From NCBI GenBank assembly GCA_028287465.1, contig JAQBPO010000062.1, positions 124,001 to 188,000 of the forward strand: a DNA stretch of 64,000 nucleotides, given 5' to 3'. A program made the position numbers and the translations under genes. Numbering within the stretch: position 1 is the stretch's first letter; each line of letters opens with the position of its first letter. Source of the DNA: Fibrobacterota bacterium. Its GTDB lineage: Bacteria; Fibrobacterota; Fibrobacteria; UBA11236. Below the pieces are notes generated by a model. That model ran no database searches and was not told where the DNA came from. It saw nothing but the letters and a program-made list of their open reading frames with translations. Positions 52,730 to 61,495 of the stretch are shown here, in pieces.

Positions 52730-54226
52730 ATGAGAATCGGCGATTTGGAAATCCTCGCCTCCTTGAACCGGGATGGCGATGCCTACTCTTCCCAGGAAGA
52801 TGTGTATCTCAAGGTCGTCTTGAAGAACCTGGGGGACGGGCCCGCGGCCATTCCCTACCTGCTTGAACATCCGGCCGAATACGTCCTGAAGGACAAAGGG
52901 ACGGGTTCGGAAAAGAAGGCCGCCTATGCGCCTCCCGCCACTCCCGGCACCCCTGAGCCGGATCCGCATCCGGAAGCCTCGGTCGGGCCCGGGGACAGCG
53001 TGGTCTATAACCTTCTCGTGCGATTCCCCCTGGGATTCATACCGGCAGGGACGTATTCCCTGCGTTACGCCTTCGATTTTCCCGGGCTCCCGTTCGCATC
53101 CGATTGGATGGATTTCACCGTGCTCGGCCTCAAGGTAGGCGGAATCGACCTCAATCCATCCTCTACCGGTCCGAGCGAAAGGCTCCACCTGGCCTGGATC
53201 GATCTCGCCGCCAAACCGCAACGCATCCTGTTCCAGCGCTCCTTCATCGGCGAGCAGAGGCCGCTGGTGCCGCGCACCCTGGTCGTGGGCGCGGCCGATG
53301 CCCCCGGCGCTCCCACGTCCTCGATATCCCCTTCCGGTATGGACGCCGAGGTCGTATGGATCGGATGGGTCGCGCAGGGTCAGTTGGCCCTGACCCGGGT
53401 GACCGGAAACGATTCCGTAAAAGGCCGGACCTTCCCCCTGCCGGCCAAGACCGCATGGAGCCTGGTCCCGAACCTGAATTATTCCGAGGCGCCCGGCGGC
53501 TCCAACGCGGTGCTGTCCGGTCTCCTGATGGGAAAGGACGGCCAGGGATATTCCTTTACCGGATTCACCCTGGCGGATTCCTCCGGCCCGGCCTGGCTCC
53601 AGCCTTTCCGCCTGCCCGCGGGCGACATGCTCGCCGCCAGGCTGATCCCCTTCTCCCCCCATCGCCGCATGGCCCTCTGGATCCGGAAGGGCGCGGATTC
53701 CCTTAAGGTGGAAGGGATGGAATGGGACGATACCAAGGGCTTCGGACCCTTGTCCCGGCTCGCGGAAATTCCGGCGTCGGCGGGCGTTTTCAAAAGCCTG
53801 GACGCGTGCATGACCGGCTCCCGCATGGTCTGGGGCGTCGCCCTGCACAAGGAGGTCGCGCCCGGAAAACCGGGAACCCTGTCCCTGGTCACCCATGGCT
53901 GGAATGCCCTGGAAAGCCGCACCGCGGCCGGAGTCCCGAAAACACGGAGCTTCCAATCCAGGCCGGGTCCCCTTCGCATCGTTCTGAAATTCGCGGAAGG
54001 AGCCAAAGCCTGGGTCCTTGAACGCGATGCCGACGGAACGTGGCTGCAGGCGGAAGAGCGCGACACCCTCATCGCGGTGGAAAGCCCCCGCGGTACCGGC
54101 TCTGAAAGCCTGTTCTTCCGCAACCGCAGCATCCCGAAAATCCTTAGGCTCAATCCGGAAACCGGATTCGAATCCAAGGGCGTCGCAATCCCGGTTGAAG
54201 GCGAGGACGACCGCGATGAAGACTGA
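52730..54226 (+). CDS. Lipoprotein-type immunity candidate with damaged signal peptide
   Basis: 498 residues from ATG 52730. Upstream, in the same frame, the DNA reads LCILLAFSGCRQDRTLPQP, a lipoprotein signal end with lipobox, but a TGA precedes it and no start codon fits. A TTG at 52644, overlapping the previous stop, starts MKSP in another frame. One base lost near 52655 would join the two. The mature region (DVYLKVVLKNLGDGP, YVLKDKGTGSEKKAAY) is homologous to the next gene. It is either a recent frameshift mutant or a sequencing error. The likely role is to block the metallopeptidase. Confidence 0.65.
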   Translation: MRIGDLEILASLNRDGDAYSSQEDVYLKVVLKNLGDGPAAIPYLLEHPAEYVLKDKGTGSEKKAAYAPPATPGTPEPDPHPEASVGPGDSVVYNLLVRFPLGFIPAGTYSLRYAFDFPGLPFASDWMDFTVLGLKVGGIDLNPSSTGPSERLHLAWIDLAAKPQRILFQRSFIGEQRPLVPRTLVVGAADAPGAPTSSISPSGMDAEVVWIGWVAQGQLALTRVTGNDSVKGRTFPLPAKTAWSLVPNLNYSEAPGGSNAVLSGLLMGKDGQGYSFTGFTLADSSGPAWLQPFRLPAGDMLAARLIPFSPHRRMALWIRKGADSLKVEGMEWDDTKGFGPLSRLAEIPASAGVFKSLDACMTGSRMVWGVALHKEVAPGKPGTLSLVTHGWNALESRTAAGVPKTRSFQSRPGPLRIVLKFAEGAKAWVLERDADGTWLQAEERDTLIAVESPRGTGSESLFFRNRSIPKILRLNPETGFESKGVAIPVEGEDDRDED

Positions 54227-55904
54227 TGCTCCCGTCGGCATGATCGCATTCCGGCTTCCCCGGAAGAAACTCCTTCCCTGGATCCTTCTCGGATCGGTGA
54301 TTTCCATTCTCAGCGTGGGATGCGATAAGGGGAAACGGGAGTCGATCCATATGAAGGCCAAGTCGGTCGCGTCTCCCGCCATCCGATATGGATCCGGGAA
54401 GATCGAAGTCGGCCTCCGGCTCGGAAAAGGCAGAACCGATTTTTCCGCGCAAGAGGATATCAACCTGGTATTCTCGGTCCGCAATCATGGAACCAAAGCC
54501 GGGCCCTACCCGGTTTTCCCGGGCCATAAAGCCACCTGGATCCTCAAAAACAAATCCACCGGTTCCGAACGGATCGAGGAATACCGGCCCAAAGCCCTTT
54601 CGGACCTGCCCTGGATGGGGATCCCGGGGGACAGGGAAGATACCCTGCCGGCTTCGGAAACCCGATCCTTTTCCCTACGGATCCAGGATTACCTCGGCGA
54701 TCTGGAGCAGGGCGGGTACGCCCTCAAGTACCGGCTCGACTCGGCCACGGAGGCTTTCGAATCCCCCTGGTTGGATTTCTCCGTTTCAGGATCCTCCATC
54801 CGGGATTATGCCGCGGTCCCCTCCAACCCGGGCGTTTCGAAATTCCTCCGCATAGCCTGGCGTGATGCGGGTTCCAATCCTCCCCGCATCCTGTACCACC
54901 GCAAGGAAACCGACCGGAACCGGATCAATCCCTCGACCACGGTGGTCGTTGGGAATTGCGGGCCCGAATCGGATCCGGTTCCCGCCACCACCCATGCCGG
55001 AAGGGATTATCCTCCGGATGCGATCGCCTGGATTTCAGGGGACAGTCTTCTCCTCGCGAGGATCGACGATCATGGAACCGTCCATACCTCGTCCATGCCC
55101 ATGCCCTCGACAACGCCCGCGAAGATTGTGCCCTTCCTCATCGTCCCGGGAAACGACAATGGGGATTCCACCCTGGCGGGAGCGATCCTATCGCAGGACG
55201 ATAAGGGTCCGGTGATCCACGGCTTCGTGATTTCCGGAAAATCCGGAATCCGATGGACCTCCCCAAGCAGGCTGGCCGGCCTCGCCCCCCAAGCCATCCG
55301 ATTGATTCCCGTGGACCAGACCCATTGCCTCCTCCTTTGGGCCACCCCGGAGGGCTGGAGCCTTCGCATCCGGACCCTTTCCTGGTCCCTGGAGGGGGAC
55401 TTCGGTCTTCCCGCGGAAATCGCCATCATTCCCCGCTCGCCTTCGGACTGGCTCGCCATGGATGTCAAAATCGAAGGCGCAGCGCTTCAGTGGGGTGCAT
55501 TGACGCGGTATCATGGCCCCAGGGATGCGAAGGGTGGATTGGACCTGTGGACGGGAAAGGTTCCGGACATGGCGGCCATGGCTTCGCCCCAGGACAAACC
55601 GTTTCGCAGCCTCATCCAAGTCAGGGAAAACCTGCTCGACGCGGATTTGAGGTTCGATGCGGAAGGGATACCCTGGACCCTCCAGCATGATACGGCGGGT
55701 TACTGGATCCATTCCGATCATGGCTGGGAAAGCCCTACCCTGATCGCCGGTTCCCGTGAATCCGGCCTGGGAAGGCTTTACTTCCGGAAAGGCAGCGCCC
55801 CGATTTTCATCGCCCGCCACCCGAAGCGCGGGATCGAAGTCAAAGCGGTCTCCTACCCGAGCGGTCTGGAGGCGGTGCCGGAAAGGGTAGAGGATAACGA
55901 ATAG
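54216..55904 (+). CDS. Large lipoprotein, paralogue of the preceding gene
   Basis: 562 residues from ATG 54216 (10 bp inside the previous gene). The lipoprotein signal WILLGSVISILSVGC is intact. An immunoglobulin-like first domain (INLVFSVRNHGTKAGPYPVF, TWILKNKSTGSER) matches the preceding gene, as do a propeller-like repeat region (GPVIHGFVISGKSGIRWTS, LLLWATPEGWSLRI) and the C-terminus (LYFRKGSAPIFIARHPKRG). Tandem duplication of a periplasmic inhibitor next to its effector is a known pattern in T6SS islands. The specific target is inference. Confidence 0.7.
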   Translation: MKTDAPVGMIAFRLPRKKLLPWILLGSVISILSVGCDKGKRESIHMKAKSVASPAIRYGSGKIEVGLRLGKGRTDFSAQEDINLVFSVRNHGTKAGPYPVFPGHKATWILKNKSTGSERIEEYRPKALSDLPWMGIPGDREDTLPASETRSFSLRIQDYLGDLEQGGYALKYRLDSATEAFESPWLDFSVSGSSIRDYAAVPSNPGVSKFLRIAWRDAGSNPPRILYHRKETDRNRINPSTTVVVGNCGPESDPVPATTHAGRDYPPDAIAWISGDSLLLARIDDHGTVHTSSMPMPSTTPAKIVPFLIVPGNDNGDSTLAGAILSQDDKGPVIHGFVISGKSGIRWTSPSRLAGLAPQAIRLIPVDQTHCLLLWATPEGWSLRIRTLSWSLEGDFGLPAEIAIIPRSPSDWLAMDVKIEGAALQWGALTRYHGPRDAKGGLDLWTGKVPDMAAMASPQDKPFRSLIQVRENLLDADLRFDAEGIPWTLQHDTAGYWIHSDHGWESPTLIAGSRESGLGRLYFRKGSAPIFIARHPKRGIEVKAVSYPSGLEAVPERVEDNE

Positions 55905-56033
55905 CCTTCCCCCAAGGTATGTGATGCCCATCACCTGAACCCCCGGCCCACGTGATCAGCGACACCCGGGACCTCCGCAAAGTGCTATTTTTCCGCGGGT
56001 TGCCGGCCAACCGGGATTTGAAACGGAGATTGG

Positions 56034-56942
56034 GTGTTTACTCGCGATCGGCCCCATTTGGATGCGGCGCTCATCGTCCGGGATCGGACTCGATGGACGG
56101 CCATATCCAGGCATGAGGCCGTCCACCTGAGCCGGGTCCATCCGGTGGCCGTCCTCTACCGTTCGCAAAGCCGCGATGTCGCTTCCTGGTTCGATACCTC
56201 CAACCGGTTCTACAAGACCGATGGACCCTATCTCTACGATTCCCTCCGGTACTACCTCCTCGCAGGCTCCGAGAAACCCTGGCTTAAGAGCCTGGGTAAG
56301 CTGACCCAATCGGAGCCCGTGGAATGGGAACCCTTGGAGGCCATGGATGAGTCGGGCGAGCCCGTTCCGTTGGGATCCCCGGTCAGGAAGGAAAAGCCCA
56401 AGCATCCGATCGAATTCCGATTGACCGACGGCGCAGGCAAGTCCATCGCTGACGCCGAGTATGAGGTCGTGCTTCCGGACGGAACGGTACGCCGCGGAAA
56501 ATCGGACGCGGACGGCTTCGTACGCATTCCGGACAATCTCCATCCCGGCGAGGCGCGCCTGAAGCTGATCCCGAAGCATATCCACCACGCAGCGGATGCG
56601 AGCCGGGGAGGGGGGGAAACAGCCTCGCCTGAGCCCAACGGAATCCAAGCGGCTTTGGAAGGGATTGACGTTTCCACCCTCATCGACGCGGCCCAGGCAA
56701 TCCGGAATGCCGACATTCCCAAGGTCCCGGACATCCCTAAAATCCCCAGACCGGTGGAAATCCTACTCACCAATGAAAACGGCCACCCGATGATCGATAC
56801 CCCCTTCCGGTTGCGGTTCCCGGACGGCAAGATTGAAAGCGGAAATTCGGACAAAGCGGGCCTCATCCGCTTTCCGGACAATACGCAGGCGGGCGACATG
56901 TTGTTATCGCTGCCAGGGCTCGACCGGGGAGCTGCGTCATGA
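56034..56942 (+). CDS. Protein with two beta-sandwich modules, effector accessory
   Basis: 302 residues from GTG 56034 (CGGAGA upstream). No signal peptide. The first about 110 residues are unassigned. Two related modules follow: IEFRLTDGAGKSIADAEYEV with LPDGTVRRGKSDADGFVRIP (about 123-175), and VEILLTNENGHPMIDTPFRL with FPDGKIESGNSDKAGLIRFP (about 241-290). The same module occurs in the PAAR-M23 effector and in the protein encoded at 59232-60308. A Pro/Ile linker (IPKVPDIPKIPRP) joins the two. It overlaps the next gene by 4 bp. It probably acts as a spike adaptor or carrier for the following OmpA-type effector. Confidence 0.6.
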   Translation: MFTRDRPHLDAALIVRDRTRWTAISRHEAVHLSRVHPVAVLYRSQSRDVASWFDTSNRFYKTDGPYLYDSLRYYLLAGSEKPWLKSLGKLTQSEPVEWEPLEAMDESGEPVPLGSPVRKEKPKHPIEFRLTDGAGKSIADAEYEVVLPDGTVRRGKSDADGFVRIPDNLHPGEARLKLIPKHIHHAADASRGGGETASPEPNGIQAALEGIDVSTLIDAAQAIRNADIPKVPDIPKIPRPVEILLTNENGHPMIDTPFRLRFPDGKIESGNSDKAGLIRFPDNTQAGDMLLSLPGLDRGAAS

Positions 56943-58684
56943 TTGAACATAGGTTCGGTATCGGCGAGCTCGGCGAGGGTATCTCCTTCGATGTCGACGA
57001 AATCCATAAAATCACCTTGCTGACTTCCCGTCGATTCCGGTTCGCGGGGATGTTCTTCGATACCGGCAAATGCTTTCTCCTCCCTGTGGCCATCCCCGGC
57101 ATCCGCCGAATCACGGAGATACATGCGGAAAACCCGAGCGTAAACCTCCTCATCGTAGGGCATACGGATACGTCCGGCACGGAAGAGTTCAATCTCAAGC
57201 TCTCCTTGGAGCGGGCCGAGGCGGTGGCCGCCTACCTGACCGACGATGCCGAAACCTGGATCCGGCACTTCGATGAGAAGGAGGAGCCCAAGCGCTGGGG
57301 CACAAGGGAAATCCAGTTCATGCTCCGACGCACAACGGATGCGGAAGGACCTTTCCTGGTGGGTCCTGCGGACGGCAAGGCCGGCCCGGAAACCGAAACG
57401 GCCATCCGCCGGTTCCAATCCTTCCACGGCCTGGCCGTCGACGGGGTAGCCGGACCGATGACGCGGAAGGCCCTGGTAGAGGCCTACATGTCCTTGGACC
57501 GGACGTCCTTACCCAAGGATGCCAAGGTGACCGCTCACGGATGCGGGGAATCCTTTCCGGTGGCGGAAGTCAAGGATGGCGCCAAGAGCCCGCAGGATCG
57601 CCGCGCGGAGGTGTTCTTCTTCGATGGCGACATTGATCCGGCGCCTCCCGGCAAGACTTCCAAAAAGGGCTCGAAGGAATATCCCAAGTGGGCGGCCGCC
57701 GCCACGGAAACCGTGGACCTGGTTCTGGCGGAATTGATCCAGGGCTTCGACTTCGATTTGCCCAACCAGAAGGTTCAGGTTCTCGAGCCCGGGCCTGAAC
57801 CCGATGCCGGAGGGGACGACGCGCCCATCCTTGTGGCGGCCAACGACGACCGCCTGGTGGCCAAACTGGTCCAGGAAGCGCGGGACCAGAACAAGAAGCG
57901 CGGCAAGGATGATTCCGATACTAGCGCGGACGGCGATTTCATTCCTTTCAGAATGGTGGACAAACCGGCCCGGCCGGACATCCGCATGGATCACGGGTTC
58001 CTTGACGATGGCAATGGGAACCTGGACAAGTCCAAAATGCGGGAGGCCACCTTCAGCGACGGCCTTTCCTACATGAAATGGTCCGCGAAATTGGAGGCGG
58101 CGGAGATTTTGCGGCCGGACCTCTTCGACGCCACCCAGACCTACCGCCATTTCCTGGACGCGACCGGAACCGAATTCCGCTTCAAGTACGACAAGTTCGC
58201 GGAAAAGGACAAGGCCGGCGGCAAGTCGGTGGAATCGGCCCTGGAAGATACCATCGCCGCCGCGTTGGAACTCAGCGATGCGCAGAAGAAGCCCGACTTC
58301 TCCATGCAGACCGACCCCATCGGCGTAGGCGGATTCAACGGACGATATCCCTATCCCGGCACCGAGAATTGGCAGAAGGCCATCGGCGCCCATGTCATCT
58401 GGCTCGAGGCGCATGTGACCGTGGAGATAAAGGAAGACAAGCGGTTTTTCAGGATCGACATGACCCTGCATGCCGAGGACCGCTACAATTTCAATCCGGG
58501 AGCCAAGGACATCGCCACCGGTACGCCGGATGCGGACAACGGCGTGTTCGAGTTGACCGGGCTCGGCAAGGAGTTCGACAGCACCTCCACCCTGCGCCGG
58601 CACATCGAGTTTTCCGCGGGCAAGGATCCCATCGCCGATTTCCGGAAACCGCCGGGCGATCGGAAAGTGACGAAACCGAGGTGA
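56939..58684 (+). CDS. OmpA/peptidoglycan-binding backbone with C-terminal payload
   Basis: 581 residues, no signal peptide. An OmpA-like peptidoglycan-binding domain (about 30-105; MFFDTGKCFLLPVAIPGI, LLIVGHTDTSGTEEFNLKLS) is followed by a PG_binding_1 domain (about 138-183; DGKAGPETETAIRRFQSFHG). A conserved linker comes next (SPQDRRAEVFFFDGD, APPGKTSKKG), then a payload region from about 330 to the end. The payload ends with AEDRYNFNPGAKDIATGTPD and NGVFELTGLGKEF, a block seen at the end of some polymorphic toxins. Its activity is unknown. The immediately following lipoprotein is the immunity candidate. Confidence 0.75.
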   Translation: MIEHRFGIGELGEGISFDVDEIHKITLLTSRRFRFAGMFFDTGKCFLLPVAIPGIRRITEIHAENPSVNLLIVGHTDTSGTEEFNLKLSLERAEAVAAYLTDDAETWIRHFDEKEEPKRWGTREIQFMLRRTTDAEGPFLVGPADGKAGPETETAIRRFQSFHGLAVDGVAGPMTRKALVEAYMSLDRTSLPKDAKVTAHGCGESFPVAEVKDGAKSPQDRRAEVFFFDGDIDPAPPGKTSKKGSKEYPKWAAAATETVDLVLAELIQGFDFDLPNQKVQVLEPGPEPDAGGDDAPILVAANDDRLVAKLVQEARDQNKKRGKDDSDTSADGDFIPFRMVDKPARPDIRMDHGFLDDGNGNLDKSKMREATFSDGLSYMKWSAKLEAAEILRPDLFDATQTYRHFLDATGTEFRFKYDKFAEKDKAGGKSVESALEDTIAAALELSDAQKKPDFSMQTDPIGVGGFNGRYPYPGTENWQKAIGAHVIWLEAHVTVEIKEDKRFFRIDMTLHAEDRYNFNPGAKDIATGTPDADNGVFELTGLGKEFDSTSTLRRHIEFSAGKDPIADFRKPPGDRKVTKPR

Positions 58685-58686
58685 CC

Positions 58687-59235
58687 ATGTTCTACCCGCG
58701 ATCTCCCTATCCACCTTTCCGGAAGACGGCCGTCCGGCTGGCGTTAGGCCTGGTGGTCGGCTGTTCGATATGCCTCACGGCCTGCAACCGGCGGCAACCC
58801 GAATCCGAAACGAAAGCGAAGGAGGAGCCCATGGAAATACGCATCCACGAGGATACCGCAGGACTGGGCTCGAAAATGCGCCTTCCCGCACCCGCAGTCT
58901 CGGTGCGGTGGGCGGAAATCCCGCGTTCCAATCCGCGCGGCATCGGCCCGACGGATACGCGCCTTTTCGTCCTGGCCGAAGTAACGGACCAGGATCGCCC
59001 CAAATGGATCGAGGCTTTCGGCGAACCCATCCGGCGAAGCGGGTTCCATCTACCGCCCGATGTGGCGGAGCGGCTCCTTCCCCCGGAACTGCTTGCCCAA
59101 TGCCCTTTGGATTCCAGCGGGCGCGCCGTTCCCGGAACCCTTTACCGCCCCTCGGCCCTGGCGGCAGCCACCTATGAAGGCGCCGTCGCGGCCGGATTGG
59201 GGAACCACCTGATCCTGGAATTCCTCTCCCGATGA
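58687..59235 (+). CDS. Lipoprotein, putative immunity protein
   Basis: 182 residues from ATG 58687, 2 bp after the effector stop. The signal peptide ends in a lipobox (VVGCSICLTAC). The mature protein has MEIRIHEDTAGLGSKMRLPA and GPTDTRLFVLAEVTDQDRPK; no family recognised. Position directly after an envelope-targeted effector and lipid anchoring suggest a periplasmic immunity protein. It overlaps the next start by 4 bp. Confidence 0.65.
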   Translation: MFYPRSPYPPFRKTAVRLALGLVVGCSICLTACNRRQPESETKAKEEPMEIRIHEDTAGLGSKMRLPAPAVSVRWAEIPRSNPRGIGPTDTRLFVLAEVTDQDRPKWIEAFGEPIRRSGFHLPPDVAERLLPPELLAQCPLDSSGRAVPGTLYRPSALAAATYEGAVAAGLGNHLILEFLSR

Positions 59236-60308
59236 CCGAGATAAAAGCGACGCCGGCCCAGTTGGCGAAAGGGATCAAGGTGCCCATCGGGCTCCCCGCG
59301 GTCATCAAGGTCGTCCGTTCCCGCAGCCGCGTGCGCCTTTACGGCATGTTCTTCGATCTCAACAAAAGTTTTCTGTTGCCATCCGCCATGGAAGGCATCC
59401 GCGGCGTTAAGAGCCAGTACGATGCGCATCCCGGAAGCAATCTCCTCATCATCGGCCATACGGACACCTCCGGTCAGGATGCCTACAACCTCACCCTCTC
59501 CCTGGAACGGGCCGATGCCATGGCAGCCTACCTGACCGACAAGCGGGAAGCCTGGGAGGCTTTTTTCGGGGAGGCCAAGCCGGAGGAGAAGCGCTGGGGA
59601 ACCCGGGAAATCCAGTTGATGCTTTCGGTCCTGCCCGAGGGCGGAAATCCGTTCTTCACGGGCGAAGCGGCAGGCGCGAACGACGGCGAGACCCAGGCCG
59701 CGGTGAAGGCGTTCCAGCAGGCCAAAGGCCTCAAGGTGGACGGCATCGCGGGACCCGCTACGCGCAAGGCGCTCATCGCGGATTACATGGCCATGGACGG
59801 CACCACCCTGCCGCCGGACCTGACGCCCACCACCCATGGCTGCGGAGAGAACTTCCCCGCCGTGGAAACCGAAGACGGCAAGCGCAGCCCGGACGACCGG
59901 CGCGTCGAGATCCTCTTTTTCGACGGCGATATCGTTCCGGCGCCTCCGGGCAAGACCTCCAAGAAGGGCTCCACCCAATACCCCGCATGGCTCGCCGGAG
60001 TGAGCGAGACCCTGGACTTCGATGCCGGAGGCGGGGCGCTCGCGCCCCGGAGCCTGCATATTTCCGTTATCGCGGTGACGGAAAATAACCTTACACCCCT
60101 CGCCGACACGCCTTACAAGCTGAGACTCAATGATGGAAAGACCTTTTCCAAGGTGACCGATGCCAACGGGCTCGTAGAACAGGACGAAGTCCGTCCCGGG
60201 GATCATGAACTTGAAATTGCCGGGGGCAAGACCCGTGTGCCCGGCATCCCCAAGGACCTTGCGAACCTGAAATGGGTGGTCCTGGGCGCCGCCGAACCGG
60301 AGAAATGA
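59232..60308 (+). CDS. OmpA/peptidoglycan-binding backbone without payload
   Basis: 358 residues, no signal peptide. The first about 260 residues parallel the protein encoded at 56939-58684: OmpA-like (MFFDLNKSFLLPSAMEGI, LLIIGHTDTSGQDAYNLTLS), PG_binding_1 (NDGETQAAVKAFQQAKGLKV), then THGCGENFPAVETEDGKRSP and APPGKTSKKG. Instead of a toxin it ends with one beta-sandwich module (ISVIAVTENNLTPLADTPYK, LNDGKTFSKVTDANGLVEQD). It overlaps the next gene by 4 bp, so backbone and payload appear to be split over two coupled genes here. Confidence 0.75.
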   Translation: MTEIKATPAQLAKGIKVPIGLPAVIKVVRSRSRVRLYGMFFDLNKSFLLPSAMEGIRGVKSQYDAHPGSNLLIIGHTDTSGQDAYNLTLSLERADAMAAYLTDKREAWEAFFGEAKPEEKRWGTREIQLMLSVLPEGGNPFFTGEAAGANDGETQAAVKAFQQAKGLKVDGIAGPATRKALIADYMAMDGTTLPPDLTPTTHGCGENFPAVETEDGKRSPDDRRVEILFFDGDIVPAPPGKTSKKGSTQYPAWLAGVSETLDFDAGGGALAPRSLHISVIAVTENNLTPLADTPYKLRLNDGKTFSKVTDANGLVEQDEVRPGDHELEIAGGKTRVPGIPKDLANLKWVVLGAAEPEK

Positions 60309-61480
60309 CCATGGCCGGATTCACAGCGTTTTTCAGTTCCCAGGGGAAAGCGGTCAACCTCGCCGAAGCGGGAGACAAGGTCAACATCGTCTTCACCAAT
60401 CCGCCCGTAAGCGCGGACAACGTCGAGGTAGCCGTCATCGAGGCCCCGGAGGGCAAGGAAGCCAAGGAAGAACGGGAGCTGGTGACGATTTTCGGGAACT
60501 TCCGCGACTCCCTGTTCAACCTCGAAAAGTTCCGGATTGTTTCCCAAGGCCGCAGCGACCCCATCCGCAAGCCCGTATTCACGGTGAGTTTCGGCGGCGT
60601 CGACAATACGTTCGACCTGCCGGTGGACAAGGACGAAGGCGGGCTTTTCGATCTGCGGCTGGACATCAAAGGGCGGATCGCGGGCAAGGAGGTCAAGGAC
60701 AAGAACGTAGCCCTGTTGCACGTTGCATTCAAGAGGGATGTCGTGGTCATCCCCATCGCCAACGGCAGAGTGGACAAGGCGTTCGCCTTCATCCGTACCT
60801 TCATGCCGCAGTGGCGGGCCCTGGCGCCGGCCACGCGCGTCATCGTGGAAATGGCCATCGATCCCAAGTCATTGGACCTGCCCCTGGTGAAATCCGACTA
60901 CGACGAATTCCTGCGCGCGATTTCCGAAGCGGCGCGCTTGGCCCATGGCGGGGCGGTCATCCTGTGCGTGGGTCACGGAGACGACGGCACCCGCGCCGCG
61001 GACGGAACCCTGAATACCGTCGCTTGGACAAACCTCGTGCCGGAAGACCGCAAGGAAGATGCCGAAGGCCGTTTCTTCTATCGGATGAACATCACGGAGG
61101 TGGACATGACCGACGGACTGCCGCCGGCCCCGCCCTTGAAAAGCAGGACACCGAGGAACCCCATCAAGCTGAACGCCTTATCCGAATTGGGGGACAAGCT
61201 GAACGCCATTGTCCCGAAAATCGAGGAGCTCCGCTTCCATACCTGCAATGTCGGCGGCAATGCGACCTTTTGCCAGCTTCTGGCCGATCGAATCCAGATA
61301 CCGGTCCGCTCCCAGAAGGATTTCATCAAGTACGAGGGGTTTCCGGGAAGGCCGGGAATGTTCTGCTTTTACGATGGAGACGATGCGAAACCTCGGCAGG
61401 AATCGGAGAAAACGGAATTGCCCATGTCCAAGCTCACGGCGTTTTTCCGGCCCGGAACCCCGCCTCCGCGGTTCCCCTAG
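60305..61480 (+). CDS. Caspase-like (His/Cys) candidate effector
   Basis: 391 residues from ATG 60305 (ATGA overlap with the upstream stop), no signal peptide. An N-terminal beta-rich region (1-130) precedes a region with the His-Gly...Cys layout of clan-CD-like peptidases: GGAVILCVGHGDDGTRA (H224) and LRFHTCNVGGNATFCQLLAD (C314). The CNVG block followed by the LADRIQIPV helix and strand recalls DUF4347-type domains. Activity on protein is inference. It is the last plus-strand gene of the island and no immunity gene follows; the next gene converges 15 bp away. Confidence 0.65.
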   Translation: MTMAGFTAFFSSQGKAVNLAEAGDKVNIVFTNPPVSADNVEVAVIEAPEGKEAKEERELVTIFGNFRDSLFNLEKFRIVSQGRSDPIRKPVFTVSFGGVDNTFDLPVDKDEGGLFDLRLDIKGRIAGKEVKDKNVALLHVAFKRDVVVIPIANGRVDKAFAFIRTFMPQWRALAPATRVIVEMAIDPKSLDLPLVKSDYDEFLRAISEAARLAHGGAVILCVGHGDDGTRAADGTLNTVAWTNLVPEDRKEDAEGRFFYRMNITEVDMTDGLPPAPPLKSRTPRNPIKLNALSELGDKLNAIVPKIEELRFHTCNVGGNATFCQLLADRIQIPVRSQKDFIKYEGFPGRPGMFCFYDGDDAKPRQESEKTELPMSKLTAFFRPGTPPPRFP

Positions 61481-61495
61481 CCACAGACCGGGGCC

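Noticed and set aside
22475-61480. Prophage tail module
   Set aside because: VgrG, DUF2169, PAAR, RHS and ClpV identify T6SS cargo. No capsid, terminase, integrase, sheath or tape-measure gene is present.
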